From GAS188 sp963713805 (GTDB lineage Bacteria > Pseudomonadota > Alphaproteobacteria > Rhizobiales > Beijerinckiaceae), in NCBI GenBank assembly GCA_963713805.1, contig CAVQNF010000011.1, positions 1-64,000 on the forward strand: a stretch of 64,000 nucleotides of DNA, given 5' to 3'. The translations under genes and the position numbers were made by a program. The notes under the pieces are model-generated. The model ran no database searches. It was not told the origin of the DNA and saw only the letters and a program-made list of their open reading frames with translations. Shown in pieces: positions 41,322 through 51,365 of the stretch; positions within the stretch are counted from its first letter, which is position 1, and every line of letters starts with the position of its first letter.

Positions 41322-43840
41322 TCACCCCCGCAGCCTCTCGTTGAGCGGATCGAACGGCGATTCGGCGATCACGATGGCGCGATGCGGCTTGCCGAGAATC
41401 GTGACCTCGAGCTCGCTGCCGATCTCGCCGAGATCGGGCCGCACCATGGCGAGCGCAAGCGACTTCTTCACGCGCCAGCCATAGCCTCCCGAGGTGCAGC
41501 GCCCGACGATCTCGCCATTGCGGCGGATGGGTTCGGAGCCGCGCGCGTCGGTGTCGGTGATGCCGTCGAGCTCGAGCGTGACGAAGCGATTGGCGAAGCC
41601 CTTCTCGCGCCAATGGACGAGCGCGTCGCGGCCGAGGAACTCGCCCTTGTTCGGATGCACGAAGCGGTCGAGGCCGGATTCGAGCGCCGCATATTCGATC
41701 GACAATTCGCGCCCGACGAGGCGATAGGATTTTTCGACCGCCATCGAGAGCATGGCTCTGATGCCGAAGGGCTTGATGCCGAACTCCTCGCCCGGCTCGC
41801 ATGAGAAGGTCGAACAAGGCGTTCTGGGTCGCGATCGGGTGGTGCAGCTCCCAAGCCGAGCTCGCCCACGAAATTCACCCGAAGCGCGTCGAGCTCGACC
41901 GGGCCGACCGAGATCGCTTTCCCCGAGAGCCAGGGGAAGGCGCCGTTCGAAAGATCGGTGTCGGTGAGCTTCTGCAACACCTCGCGTGAGCGCGGTCCGG
42001 CGAGCACGAGCACGCCATTTTCCTGCGTCACGCTCTGCAAATCGACGCTGCCGTCCTTCGGCAGGAGCTTGCGCAGCGTGTCGTGGTCGTGGCGCTCCAA
42101 GGCGCCGGCCGAGACGAGGTAGAACTCGTCGGGCGCGTCGCTCGTAGACGGTGAATTCGGCGCGCACGCCGCCGTTCTTCGACAGGAGGTGGCAAAGCGC
42201 GATGCGCCCGCGCGTCTTCGGAATGCGATTGGCAAGGATGCGATCGAGCCATTGGCGCGCGCCCTTGCCCGAGACGATCGCCTTGGCGAAAGGCGACATG
42301 TCCTGAAGGCCGACGCCGCTCGTGACGTTCGCGATCTCCTTGCCGACGGGCTCGAAATAATTCGAGCGGCGGAAGGACCAGACCTCCTTCACCTTGCCGT
42401 TCGCGTCAGGCCTGGGGTGGTTCTCGTTCGTGAGCACGTCCGGCTTTTCGAGCGAGGCGACGTCGATGCCATAGCCCTTGCGGCGCGAACCAGTTCGGCC
42501 GCTCCCAGCCATAGACGGAGCCGAACACCGCGCCGAGGTCTTGCAGGCGATCGTAGCAGGGCGCGGTCTTGAGCGGGCGCGCCGCCTGGCGCTCCTCGTC
42601 CGGATAATGGGGGGTGAAGACATTGGCATAGGCTTCCTCGTTCTTCGCCTTGAGGTAGCCCTTGGTCGCATAGGGGCCGAAACGCCGCGGGTCGACGCCC
42701 ATCATGTCGATCGACGGCTCGCCCTCGACGATCCACTCGGCGATCTGCCAGCCGGCGCCGCCCGCCGCCGTCACGCCGAAGGAATGGCCTTCGTTCAGCC
42801 AGAAATTCGGCAGGTCCCAGGCCGGCCCGACGATCGGGGAGCCGTCCGGCGTATAGGCGATGGCGCCGTTGTAGACCTTCTTGATGCCGACCTCGCCGAA
42901 GGCCGGCACACGCGCGATCGCCGTCTCGATATGCGGCGCGAGCCGGTCGAGGTCCTCCTGGAACAGCTCGTATTCGGATTGCGGCGAGGGTCCGTCGACA
43001 TAGCAGCAGGGCGCGCCCTTCTCGTAAGGGCCGAGCAGGAGCCCGCCGTTCTCCTCGCGCATGTACCAGGAGCTGTCCGCCTCGCGCAGCACGCCCATCT
43101 CGGGGCAGCCCCTTGCGCTGGCGTTCGACGATCGCGGGATGCGGCTCGGTGACGATGTACTGATGCTCGACCGGGATCACCGGGATGTCGAGCCCGACCA
43201 TCGCGCCCGTCCGGCGCGCGAAATTTCCCGGTGCAGGAGACGACGTGCTCGCAGGCGATGTCGCCCTTGTCGGTCTTCACCACCCAGCCGCCGCTCGCCG
43301 CCCGCTCGATCGCGGTGACGACCGTGTTGCGGTTGATCTCGCCGCCCATCGCGCGCGCGCCCTTGGCGAGCGCCTGGGTGAGGTCGGCCGGCTGGATATA
43401 GCCGTCGTCCGGATGCTGGATCGCGCCGATGATGCCGTCGGTCTCGCAGAGCGGCCAGGCTTCCTTCACCTGCGCGGGGGTGAGGAGCTTCACCTCGATG
43501 CCGATCGTCTCGGCGACGCCCTTGTAGAAGAAGAACTCGTCCATGCGGTCTCTTCGTGCGGGCGAGGCGGATGTTCGAGACCTGGCGAAACCCGACATTC
43601 TGGCCGGTTTCCGCCTCGAGCCTGCGGTAAAGGCCGACAGAGTATTTGTGGATCTGGCCGACCGAGTAGCTCATGTTGAAGAGCGGCAAGAGGCCCGCCG
43701 CGTGCCAGGTCGAGCCGGAGGTCAGCTCCTTGCGCTCGACGAGCACCACATCCGACCAGCCCTTCTTGGCGAGGTGATAAAGCGTCGAGACGCCGACCAC
43801 CCCGCCGCCGATCACCACCGCGCGCGCTTGCGATCTCAGT
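41322..43840 (-). CDS. Dimethylglycine/sarcosine dehydrogenase-like flavoprotein with GcvT domain (frameshifted)
   Basis: A protein of about 835 residues with an N-terminal DAO-type FAD domain (VVIGGGVVGVSTLYHLAKKG; GSTWHAAGLLP near residue 55, the site of covalent FAD attachment in the family) and a C-terminal folate-binding GcvT-like domain (LCHLLSKNGGVRAEFTV, GREL-SIEYAALESGLDRFVHPNKG and TSGGYGWRVKKSLALAMV). It removes N-methyl groups from dimethylglycine or sarcosine, passing formaldehyde equivalents to tetrahydrofolate. At least seven shifts divide it. The start codon appears as ACTG instead of ATG, while a duplicate of the start region with a correct ATG lies at 43991-44039. Confidence 0.87.
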
Positions 43841-43854
43841 GCTCGCGCTCCTTC
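43805..43854. repeat. Direct repeat, inner copy (5' end of the dehydrogenase gene)
   Basis: On the minus strand this is the ribosome binding site, start codon region and first codons of the flavoprotein gene. It matches 43991-44039 in the same orientation over about 50 bases with six substitutions and one extra base. The extra base falls inside the start codon (ACTG for ATG). Confidence 0.8.
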
Positions 43855-43990
43855 TCCCGCTGCGGGAGAAGGTGGTTGAGCGAAGCGAAACCGGATGAGG
43901 GACGGTCGCGGCCATCACCAGCGCCCCTCATCCGCCCTCACTGCGTTCGGGCACCTTCTCCCGCAAGCGGGAGAAGGGGTCGCCTCGCTA
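43855..43990. mobile_element. Palindromic intergenic element (MITE-like) inserted at the gene start
   Basis: About 136 bases with TCCCGCTGCGGGAGAAGG at one end, CTTCTCCCGCAAGCGGGAGAAGG at the other in shortened form, and internal complementary stretches GGATGAGGG and CCCTCATCC. It can fold as one large hairpin with end hairpins and encodes nothing. It belongs to the same family as the element at 53686-53757. Direct repeats of the gene's start flank it. Confidence 0.65.
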
Positions 43991-44039
43991 CCGCCGGTCG
44001 CAACCACGCGCGCTTGCGATCTCATGCTTGTGCTCCTTC
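43991..44039. repeat. Direct repeat, outer copy (displaced gene start)
   Basis: On the minus strand it reads GGAAGGAGCACAAGC, then ATG and codons for MRSQARVVATGG before drifting out of homology into the palindromic element. This is a copy of the start of the flavoprotein gene, with an intact ATG and ribosome binding site, now separated from the body of the gene. Confidence 0.8.
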
Positions 44040-44130
44040 CGCGGTGCTGTTGCGCGCGTAAAATATCATAGGCGGACGCCATGCACATCTTCTCGCGCCT
44101 TTCGGGCCGAGGACGCGATCGCCCGACATT

Positions 44131-44544
44131 TCAGTAATTCGCCCAAAGGCCGGGCGTCGCGAGCTCGACCACATGACCGTCGGGATCGTGGAAATAAAGG
44201 CTCGTGCCGCCGCCTTTCCAGCGCGTCTCGCTCACGATGGGAACGCCATGCGCCGCGAGCCGTTCGCGCCACTGGCTTAGGCTGTCGGCCGGGATGCCGA
44301 GCGCCACATGAAGCCGGCCTTGCCCGTCATGGCCGGGAATGACGCCCTCGTCCGTTTTCACATCCTCGCCTGTCGCACCCTCTTGGAAGACGAGGAGAAC
44401 GCTTCGATTGCCGGCGTCGAAGGCGACGAGGCGCGGCGTCTCGATCATCGCGGAAAGGCCGAGCACGGTCGCGTAGAAATTCGCCGTCGCCTTGATGTCC
44501 CTGGCGTAAAGCGAGCTCTCGACGATATGGGTGACACGGGCCAT
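44131..44544 (-). CDS. VOC family protein (glyoxalase/dioxygenase fold)
   Basis: A 137-residue intact vicinal-oxygen-chelate protein. The start MARVTHIVE is preferred over an upstream ATG because homologues begin with the first beta strand here. Paired beta-alpha-beta units are seen: ARDIKATANFYATVLGLSAM and GGTSLYFHDPDGHVVELATPG, the latter holding the metal-ligand Glu. GRLHVALGIPADSLSQW supplies the His. It lies between the dimethylglycine dehydrogenase-like gene and the divergent mttB homologue. Confidence 0.85.
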   Translation of the reverse strand: MARVTHIVESSLYARDIKATANFYATVLGLSAMIETPRLVAFDAGNRSVLLVFQEGATGEDVKTDEGVIPGHDGQGRLHVALGIPADSLSQWRERLAAHGVPIVSETRWKGGGTSLYFHDPDGHVVELATPGLWANY

Positions 44545-44735
44545 CCCCAAGCGTAGCGCCAAAGCCGAAGAAGAGGGAAGCGTGCCTCGCGAAAAAAGCC
44601 CGTAGCCCGCTTCGGCCAAGGAAGAGCCGGCTTTGGGCGCGGCACCGCGCGTGCCATAATGCACGAAGGGCGGGCAAGGTGGTTGGAGGCGCCGCATGTC
44701 ATAACGATCGCGAGCGGCATACGGAGGAAGGGACG

Positions 44736-46304
44736 ATGAGCGACAGCGCGGACACGGATGCGGGCGCGGCGACCCCCTCCTTGCCGTCCGGCCGGCGCGG
44801 ACGTGAGGCCCGCCGCACGGCGCGCGCGCAGCGCGCGGCCGTGTCGGTGCCTTATATCACGCGCGCCATTCCGTTGACGGAAGTGCTCAGCGAGGAGGGC
44901 CTTTCGCTCATCGAGCACAATGCCGAGACGCTGCTCGAGGAGATCGGCATCGAGTTTCGCGACCATCAACTCGCGCTCGAGCTGTTGAAAGGGGCAGGCT
45001 GCGACATCAAGGGCACGCGCGTGCGCTTCCCGCGCGGCCTCGCGCGCTCGCTCTGCGCGACCGTGCCGTCCGAATATGTCCAGCATGCGCGCAACCCCGA
45101 GCGCAACGTGCATATCGGCGGCAACTCCATGGTCTTCGCGCCGAATTACGGCTCGCCCTTCGTGCGCGATCTCGATCAGGGCCGCCGCTACGGCACGATC
45201 GAGGATTTCCGCAATTTCGTGAAGCTGAGCTACGCGACGCCCTTCATCCATCATTCGGGCGGCACGGTGTGCGAGCCCGTCGATCTGCCGGTCAACAAGC
45301 GCCATCTCGAGATGGTCTATGCGCATATGCGGCTCTCGGACAAGCCGTTCATGGGCTCGGTGACCCATCCCGAGCGCGCCAAGGACACGGTGTCGATGTG
45401 CGAGATCCTGTTCGGCAAGGAGTTCATCCAGGAGAACACCGTCTGCACGAGCCTGATCAACGCCAATTCGCCGCTCGTCTGGGACGCGATCATGATCGGC
45501 GCGGCGGAGGTCTATGCGCGCAACAACCAGGCCTGCATCATCACGCCCTTCATCCTGTCCGGCGCCATGAGCCCGGTGACGGTCGCCGGCACGCTGACCC
45601 AGGTGCTGGCCGAGGTGCTGGCCGGCACCGCCTTCACCCAATTGGTGCGCCCCGGCGCGCCGGTGATCTTCGGCACCTTCGTCTCGACCTTGTCGATGCA
45701 GTCGGGCGCACCGACCTTCGGCACGCCGGAGGCGACGCTCGCGATCTTCGGCGCCGCGCAATTGGCGCGGCGCATGAACATGCCCTTCCGCACCGGCGGC
45801 TCGCTGTGCGCCTCGAAGCTCGCGGATGCGCAAGCCGCCTATGAGAGCGCCCACACGCTTTTGCCGACGGTTCAGGCCGGCACCAATTTCGTGCTGCACG
45901 CGGCGGGCTGGACGGAAGGCGGCCTCACCGCGTCCTACGAGAAGTTCATGCTCGATTTCGATCAGCTCGGCGCCATGCATGTGCTGGCGAAGGGCATCGA
46001 TCTCTCGGAGAACGGCCAGGCTTTCGAGGCCTTCCGCGAAGTCGCGCCCGGCACGCATTTCCTCGGCTGCGCCCATACGCAGGCGCAATTTCGAGAGCGC
46101 CTTCTACCGCTCCTCCATCGCCGACAACAATTCGGTCGAGCAATGGGAGGCGGAGGGCTCGCTCGACGCGGCGCAGCGCGCCAACAAGGCGTGGAAGAAA
46201 TCGCTCGCCGAATACGAGGCCCCGCCATCGATCCCGGCATCGACGAGGCTTTGCGCGATTTCATCGAGCGCAAGAAGGCCTCGATGCCCGACACGACGCA
46301 TTGA
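44736..46304 (+). CDS. Trimethylamine methyltransferase (MttB) family protein, non-pyrrolysine
   Basis: An MttB-superfamily methyltransferase of 522 residues starting MSDSADTDAG, with GGAGGAAGGG upstream. Family stretches are EIGIEFRDHQLALELLKGAG, NYGSPFVRDLDQGRRYGT, LINANSPLVWDAIMI and VQAGTNFVLHAAGWTEGGL. The open frame has no in-frame amber codon, so it is a non-pyrrolysine member, the type that includes glycine betaine and other quaternary amine methyltransferases using a corrinoid protein. Two compensating shifts (about 46090-46225) garble the stretch before FIERKKASMPDTTH. No corrinoid protein gene lies in the window. Confidence 0.88.
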   Translation: MSDSADTDAGAATPSLPSGRRGREARRTARAQRAAVSVPYITRAIPLTEVLSEEGLSLIEHNAETLLEEIGIEFRDHQLALELLKGAGCDIKGTRVRFPRGLARSLCATVPSEYVQHARNPERNVHIGGNSMVFAPNYGSPFVRDLDQGRRYGTIEDFRNFVKLSYATPFIHHSGGTVCEPVDLPVNKRHLEMVYAHMRLSDKPFMGSVTHPERAKDTVSMCEILFGKEFIQENTVCTSLINANSPLVWDAIMIGAAEVYARNNQACIITPFILSGAMSPVTVAGTLTQVLAEVLAGTAFTQLVRPGAPVIFGTFVSTLSMQSGAPTFGTPEATLAIFGAAQLARRMNMPFRTGGSLCASKLADAQAAYESAHTLLPTVQAGTNFVLHAAGWTEGGLTASYEKFMLDFDQLGAMHVLAKGIDLSENGQAFEAFREVAPGTHFLGCAHTQAQFRERLLPLLHRRQQFGRAMGGGGLARRGAARQQGVEEIARRIRGPAIDPGIDEALRDFIERKKASMPDTTH

Positions 46305-46368
46305 GGGCTGCCGAGAAAGGAAATCCGAGCGTCGCTCGCGGGTCTCGCTTTTTCCGATCAGCGAGCCA

Positions 46369-46527
46369 TCACTCGGCGAACCATGTTCCCCCGAGGATCG
46401 AGGTCAATCGACTTCTGTCCCCTGTTGCCTTGCGAAGAAGGCGAACCTGACTCGCTCCAAAGATAGCGGCCGTCATCGCGGCCACGATGGGCAGCACGAT
46501 GGTAACGATTTCCAAGGTCCTGCTCAT
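46369..46527 (-). CDS. Small single-helix membrane protein
   Basis: A 52-residue frame starting MSRTLEIVTIVLPIVAAMTA. The ribosome binding site TAGGAGC lies seven bases before the ATG, one of the best in the window. Residues about 7-25 form one membrane helix; the basic C-terminal part (VRLLRKATGDRSR) would be cytoplasmic. I recognise no family. It lies 89 bases downstream of a four-helix membrane protein on the same strand and may be its partner. Confidence 0.55.
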   Translation of the reverse strand: MSRTLEIVTIVLPIVAAMTAAIFGASQVRLLRKATGDRSRLTSILGGTWFAE

Positions 46528-46616
46528 GGGCCGCTCCTATCCGCAGCACGACGCTAGCACGCCAGATAAATGGGTGCCAGCGATCTCATCTACAACGGCT
46601 CGGTCCGGCCGTTAGT

Positions 46617-47060
46617 TCAGTCCCGTGCCACTTTTTGAGTGACCAGCTTGGCGGCGAGCGCCAACTCGAAATAGAGCGACACGACCACCGAGCCCAGCAA
46701 AAAAATGAGCGCGGGCCAAATCGAAATATCCCTCGCATGCCCGCTCGCGACCACCCCGTACAACATGCCGGCGAAGAGGAACAAGATCATCGTCACGGCC
46801 ATGATAACGCAAGAAGATGGCTCCAGATTCGCAAAAGTAAGCGCTCCCCGTGACAAGCGCGAAAACACCGTTACCGCGCTGAGGCCAGATGTCGTTATGC
46901 TTACAAACAGCGTGTCCGCGGCCCAACTATCCTCCCATTGATGGGCGGGATCGGCGAAGATATGCAAAATTGCATGTGCCAGCAGAGGCGTTACGCCGAT
47001 TAACAAACCGGCCAACCAATCAAAGAAAGCCGCTTTTACCTCGGACGTCATACTCGTCAT
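46617..47060 (-). CDS. Membrane protein of unknown function with four predicted helices
   Basis: A 147-residue intact protein starting MTSMTSEVKAAFFDWLAGLL. Four hydrophobic segments are visible: AGLLIGVTPLLAHAILHI, TLFVSITTSGLSAVTVF, VIMAVTMILFLFAGMLYG and ALIFLLGSVVVSLYFEL. No known domain is recognised. The codon use and lower GC differ from the catabolic genes on both sides, and it has no frameshift. With the 52-residue gene below it forms a probable two-gene unit of foreign origin. Confidence 0.7.
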   Translation of the reverse strand: MTSMTSEVKAAFFDWLAGLLIGVTPLLAHAILHIFADPAHQWEDSWAADTLFVSITTSGLSAVTVFSRLSRGALTFANLEPSSCVIMAVTMILFLFAGMLYGVVASGHARDISIWPALIFLLGSVVVSLYFELALAAKLVTQKVARD

Positions 47061-47167
47061 GCCCTGTGATGTTCGTTAAGCCACGCTGCCGTCCGATGCG
47101 ACTGCGGTTGCATCGCGGAAACGACGCAGTTTTTTTGTCGAGACGAAGGTAGGGCTAACGCGCGGGC

Positions 47168-48351
47168 TCACCCCCGCGCGGCCGCGACATCGCCGCGCAA
47201 GGCCGCGCGCATCACCTTGGCGAAATCGGGAGCTTTCATCGGCACCGGATTGCCGCCGGTCGAAGGGTCATCGACCGCCTTTGCCGCCATCTCGTCGATG
47301 CGGTCGTCCTTGACACCGAGCTCGGCGAGGCTGTGCGGCACGCCGAGCTCCTTGCGCAAGGCTGAGCATCCATTCCATCACGCCGTCGAAGCCCGGCTTC
47401 GCAGATCGAGGAAGCGCGCCAGAAGCTTCATGCGCTCTTCGATCGCGCCGCGGTTGAACTCCATCACATAGGGCAGCACCACGCCGTTCGTCAGGCCGTG
47501 ATGCGTGTCGTAGAGCGCGCCGATCGGATGCGAGATCGAATGCACGGCGCCGAGCCCTTTCTGGAAGGCGGTGGCGCCCATCGAGGCCGCGGCCAGCATG
47601 CGCGAGCGCGCCTCGATGTCGGTGCCGTTCCTGTAGGCACGCGGCAGATATTCCTTGATGAGGCGCAGGCCCTCGAGCGCGATGCCGTCCGAAAGCGGAT
47701 GGAACCCCGGCGCGCAATAGGCCTCGAAGCAATGGGCGAGCGCGTCGAAGCCGGTGGCGGCGGTGAGGAAGGGCGGCAGGCCGACCGTGGTCTCGGGGTC
47801 GGCGATGACGATCCTCGGCAGCATGAGCGGATGGAAGATGATCTTCTTCTGATGCGTCGCCTCATCGGTCACGACCGAGGCGCGGCCGACCTCCGAGCCG
47901 GTGCCCGCCGTCGTCGGCACGGCGACGATCGGGGCGATGCCCTTCGGTCTCTGCCCTCGTCCACCAATCGCCGACGTCCTCGAAGTCCCAGACCGGGCGG
48001 GTCTGCCCGTTCATGAAGGCGATGGTCTTGCCGACGTCGAGCGCCGAGCCGCCGCCGATCGCGACGACGCCGTCGTGCTACCCCTTGCGGAAGGCTGCGA
48101 GGCCTGCGTCGAGATTGGCTTTCGTCGGGTTGCCGCGAACATCGGAGAAGATCGCGGCTTCCATCCCGGCCTTCGTCGAGCGACGCGCGCGCCTTCTCGA
48201 TCACGGGTCCGTCGGCGAGACCCTTGTCGGTCACGATCAAGGGCTGCGCGATCCCCGTGCTCTTGCACGCCTCGCCGAGCTCGGCGAGGCGCCCCGGCCC
48301 CACGAGCACGCGGGTCGGATAATTCCAATTGGCGGTGAGCGTCGCGGGCAT
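47168..48351 (-). CDS. Iron-containing alcohol dehydrogenase (frameshifted, in-frame stop)
   Basis: A group III alcohol dehydrogenase of about 390 residues. The N-terminus is MPATLTANWNYPTRVLVGPG; a GGGSALDVGK nucleotide-binding motif lies near 48040. MPTTAGTGSEVGRASVVTDE follows, and the metal ligands are in DALAHCFEAYCAPGFH and SISHPIGALYDTHHGLTNG. Shifts lie near 48180, 47945 and 47390. In addition, the frame before the GGGSALD motif holds a TAG at 48078-48080. It probably acts with the aldehyde dehydrogenase upstream, on an unknown alcohol. Confidence 0.85.
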
Positions 48352-48424
48352 CGGGGTCCTCCTGGGCGTGATCTCGAAAGGCCTTCGGCTTCTCTGAGAA
48401 AATGTGCGGGAACGACTAAAAACA

Positions 48425-49813
48425 CTAAATTCCGTGGCGCAGGTGGAAGGATTTCGGCCGCGTGAGCATCCCATAGCCGATCTCCGAGAGCGAGGCGCCG
48501 CGGCCCGTGTCCTTGACGCCGGTCCAGGCGAGCGCCGGATCGAGATAGTCGCATCGGTTCATGTAGACGGTGCCGGTCTCGATCCGGTCGCCGATCGCTT
48601 CGGCGGCGTCGGTGTCGCTCGACCAGATCGAGGCGGTCAAGCCATAGGGGCTGTCGTTCATGAGCGCGATCGCCTCCTCGTCGGATTTCACCTTCATGAT
48701 GCCGACGACCGGGCCGAAGCTCTCATCGACCATCACGCTCATCTTGTGATCGACCTTGGTGAGCACTTGCGGCGCGAGATAGGGCGTGCCCTCGGCGTTC
48801 GCCGGGAAGGCCTTGGCGTCGATGAGGCCTCGCGCGCCTTTCGCGAGCGCCTCGCTCGTCTGGCGGCGCACGAGCTCCGCGAAGCGCAAATGCGCCATCG
48901 GCCCGAGCGTTGTCGCCTCATCGAGCGGGTTGCCGAGCACGTAGCGGCGCGTGAGCTTCCGCATAGGCCTCGACGAAACGGTCATGCAGCGCCTCATGCA
49001 CATAGATGCGCTCGATGCCGCAGCAGCATTGGCCGGAATTGAAGAAGGCGCCGTCGACAAGATTCTCGACCGCATGATCGAATTTGGCATCCGCGCGCAC
49101 ATAGGCGGGGTCCTTGCCGCCGAGCTCGAGGCCGAGGCTCGTGAAGCTGCCGGCCGCCGCCTGCTCGATGGCCTTGCCGCCGGCGACCGAGCCGGTGAAA
49201 TTCACATGATCGACGCCGCCCGAGGACAGGATGCGCGGCCGTGTCCTCATGGCTCAGCACGAGATGCGTGAACAGGCCCTTCGGCAGGCCCGCCCGATCG
49301 AACGCCTGCTGGAAGCGCTCGCCGACGAGGATCGTCTGCGCCGCATGCTTCAAGATCACCGCGTTGCCGGCGATCAGCGCCGGCACGATCGAGTTGACGG
49401 CGGTGAGATAAGGGTAGTTCCAGGGCGCGATGACGAGGACGAGGCCGAGCGGCTCGCGCTTGATCATGCGGCGAAAGCCCTCCTTCGCCTCGGGCACGAT
49501 CGGGGCGAGCGCGGCCGGTGCGATCGACGCCATGTGGCGCGCTCGCTCCTCGACGCCGCGGAACTCTCCGCCATAACGGATGGGCCGACCCATCTGCAGG
49601 GCGAGCTCGGAGACGACATCCTCGTTCATCGCGCCGAGCGCCTCGACGCCGCGCATCACGGCCGCGATGCGTTCGTCGAGCGGCACCGCCGCCCAGCGGC
49701 GTTGCGCCTCGCGCGCGAGGCGAAGCGCCGGCTTCGATCTCGGCGCCCGACGCGGTCTTGCGCCGCGCCACTTCGCGGCCGTCGATGGGCGATACGCAAA
49801 TGATCTCGGCCAT
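48425..49813 (-). CDS. Aldehyde dehydrogenase family protein (frameshifted)
   Basis: An NAD(P)-dependent aldehyde dehydrogenase of about 460 residues starting MAEIICVSPIDGREV. APWNYPYLTAVNSIVPALIAGN is the cofactor-binding region, VNFTGSVAGGKAIEQAAAG and LELGGKDPAYV follow (general-base Glu in ELGGKD), and the nucleophile cysteine is in FFNSGQCCCGIERIYV. ESFGPVVGIMKV closes the fold. Shifts lie near 49725, 49235 and 48955. It is 41 bases downstream of a glutamine synthetase-like gene on the same strand. Confidence 0.88.
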
Positions 49814-49854
49814 GGCTGCTCCTTGAAGCCTGGTCCGCGTGTTGGCTCTCGCGG

Positions 49855-51226
49855 TCAGATGATCTCGAAATAGCGGGCGAGCTCCCAATCCGTGATGGCG
49901 CGGCGGAACTCTCGCTCCTCCCATTCGCGCGTCGCGGCGTAATGCTCGACGAAGGCGTCGCCGAAGAGCTCGCGCGCGGCTTTCGATTGCTTGAGCCGCT
50001 CGGCCGCCTCGGTCAATGTGCGCGGCAAGGCGCGTTTCTTCGGAAATTTCTGCGCATAGGCGTTGCCTTCGACGGGCGCGTCCGGCTCGATCTTGTTCTC
50101 GATGCCGTAGAGCCCCGAGCCGATGGCGGCGGCGAGCGCGACGTAAGGATTGATGTCGGCGGCCGCGATCCGGTACTCGACGCGCTGGCTCGACGCGCGA
50201 GCCCGGAATGACGCGAAGCGCGCAGGTGCGGTTCTCGACGCCCCAGCTCGCTTCGGTCGGCGCCCAGAAGCCGGGGATGAGGCGCCGGTAGCTGTTCACC
50301 GTCGAGGCCACCATGGCGAGAAGCTCGGGCATCAGCGCCTGCTGGCCGCCGACGAACCAGCGCATCATGTCCGACATGCGCGTGCGGCTTCTTGGCGTCG
50401 TGGAAGACGCCTTTGCCCTCGCGGTCGAAGAGCGACATGTGCAGATGGCCGCTCTGGCCCGGCCAGCTCGGTGACCATTTGGCCATGAAGCTCGCCATCC
50501 AGCCGCGCTTTTGCGCGAGCACCTTGGTGAAGGTCTTGAACAGCGCTGCCCGGTCGGCGGCCTCGAGCGCCGCCGAATGTGCGATCGCGGCCTCGAGGAC
50601 GCCCGGGCCGGTCTCGGTGTGCAGGCCCTCGATCGGCATGCCCATCTGGTCGCATTGGCGCAAGAGCTCGGCGTAGAAATCCGCATGCACCGAGGAGCGC
50701 AGCACCGAATAGCCGAAATAGCCGGGCGTGATCGGCTTGAGGTTGCGATAGCCCTTCTCGCGCACCGAGCGCGGCGTCTCCTCGAAGACGAAGAATTCGA
50801 ACTCGACGGCGGATTCGACCGCGTAGCCCAGCGCCCGCGGCGCGCTCGAGCACGCGCCGCAACAGGCCGCGCGGACAGATCGCCTCGGCTTGCTTCGTCG
50901 AACTCGGCGAGGAAGAACAGCATGTCGCCTTCGACCGGGAGGTCGCGGCAGCTTTCCGGCACGATGCGCACCGGCGCGTCGGGATAGGCGGTGTGCCAGC
51001 CCGTGTAGGTGACGTTGTCATAGAGCTGGTCGTTCGAATCCCAGCCGAGCACCACATCGCAAAAGCTCATGCCCTTCTCGAGAATCGAGAAGAACTTGGA
51101 GCGGCTGACATATTTGCCGCGCATGATGCCGTCGATATCGGTGACGCCGAGCTTCACATGCGAGAGGCCGCGCTCCTCGACGATGCATTTCGCGTCCTCC
51201 TTGGTCCGGACTTGTCTTGCGTCCAC
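49855..51226 (-). CDS. Glutamine synthetase family protein (PuuA/GlnT-like, frameshifted)
   Basis: A ligase of about 455 residues of the glutamine synthetase superfamily. The beta-grasp N-terminus has GVTDIDGIMRGKYVS; the catalytic region shows HTETGPGVLEAAIAHS (metal-binding Glu), the ATP/metal stretch GHLHMSLF and RRLIPGFWAPTEASWGVENRTCALR. The end is REWEEREFRRAITDWELARYFEII in corrected frame. Shifts lie near 50885, 50835, 50380 and 50195. Neighbouring oxidoreductases suggest a gamma-glutamylamine route, as for PuuA, rather than ammonia assimilation. Confidence 0.85.
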
Positions 51227-51365
51227 CTCTGCGCCCTCCGCTGACCGCGATCCTGCCGCTGCGACCAGCTTTGACGAAACCGTGACGGTTGCGCAACACG
51301 CTTGTGCGAAAGCGCCAGTCGCGAGGTCCAGACCCGACCCTGAACCTCGACCGGGACGCGGACGA

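Noticed and set aside
43855..43990. Insertion sequence with a transposase
   Set aside because: The element is about 136 bases and has no coding capacity; at most it is a MITE-like or palindromic repeat.
44445..46088. A 547-codon open frame on the minus strand
   Set aside because: Shadow of the mttB homologue; only its far end overlaps the real VOC gene in a different frame.
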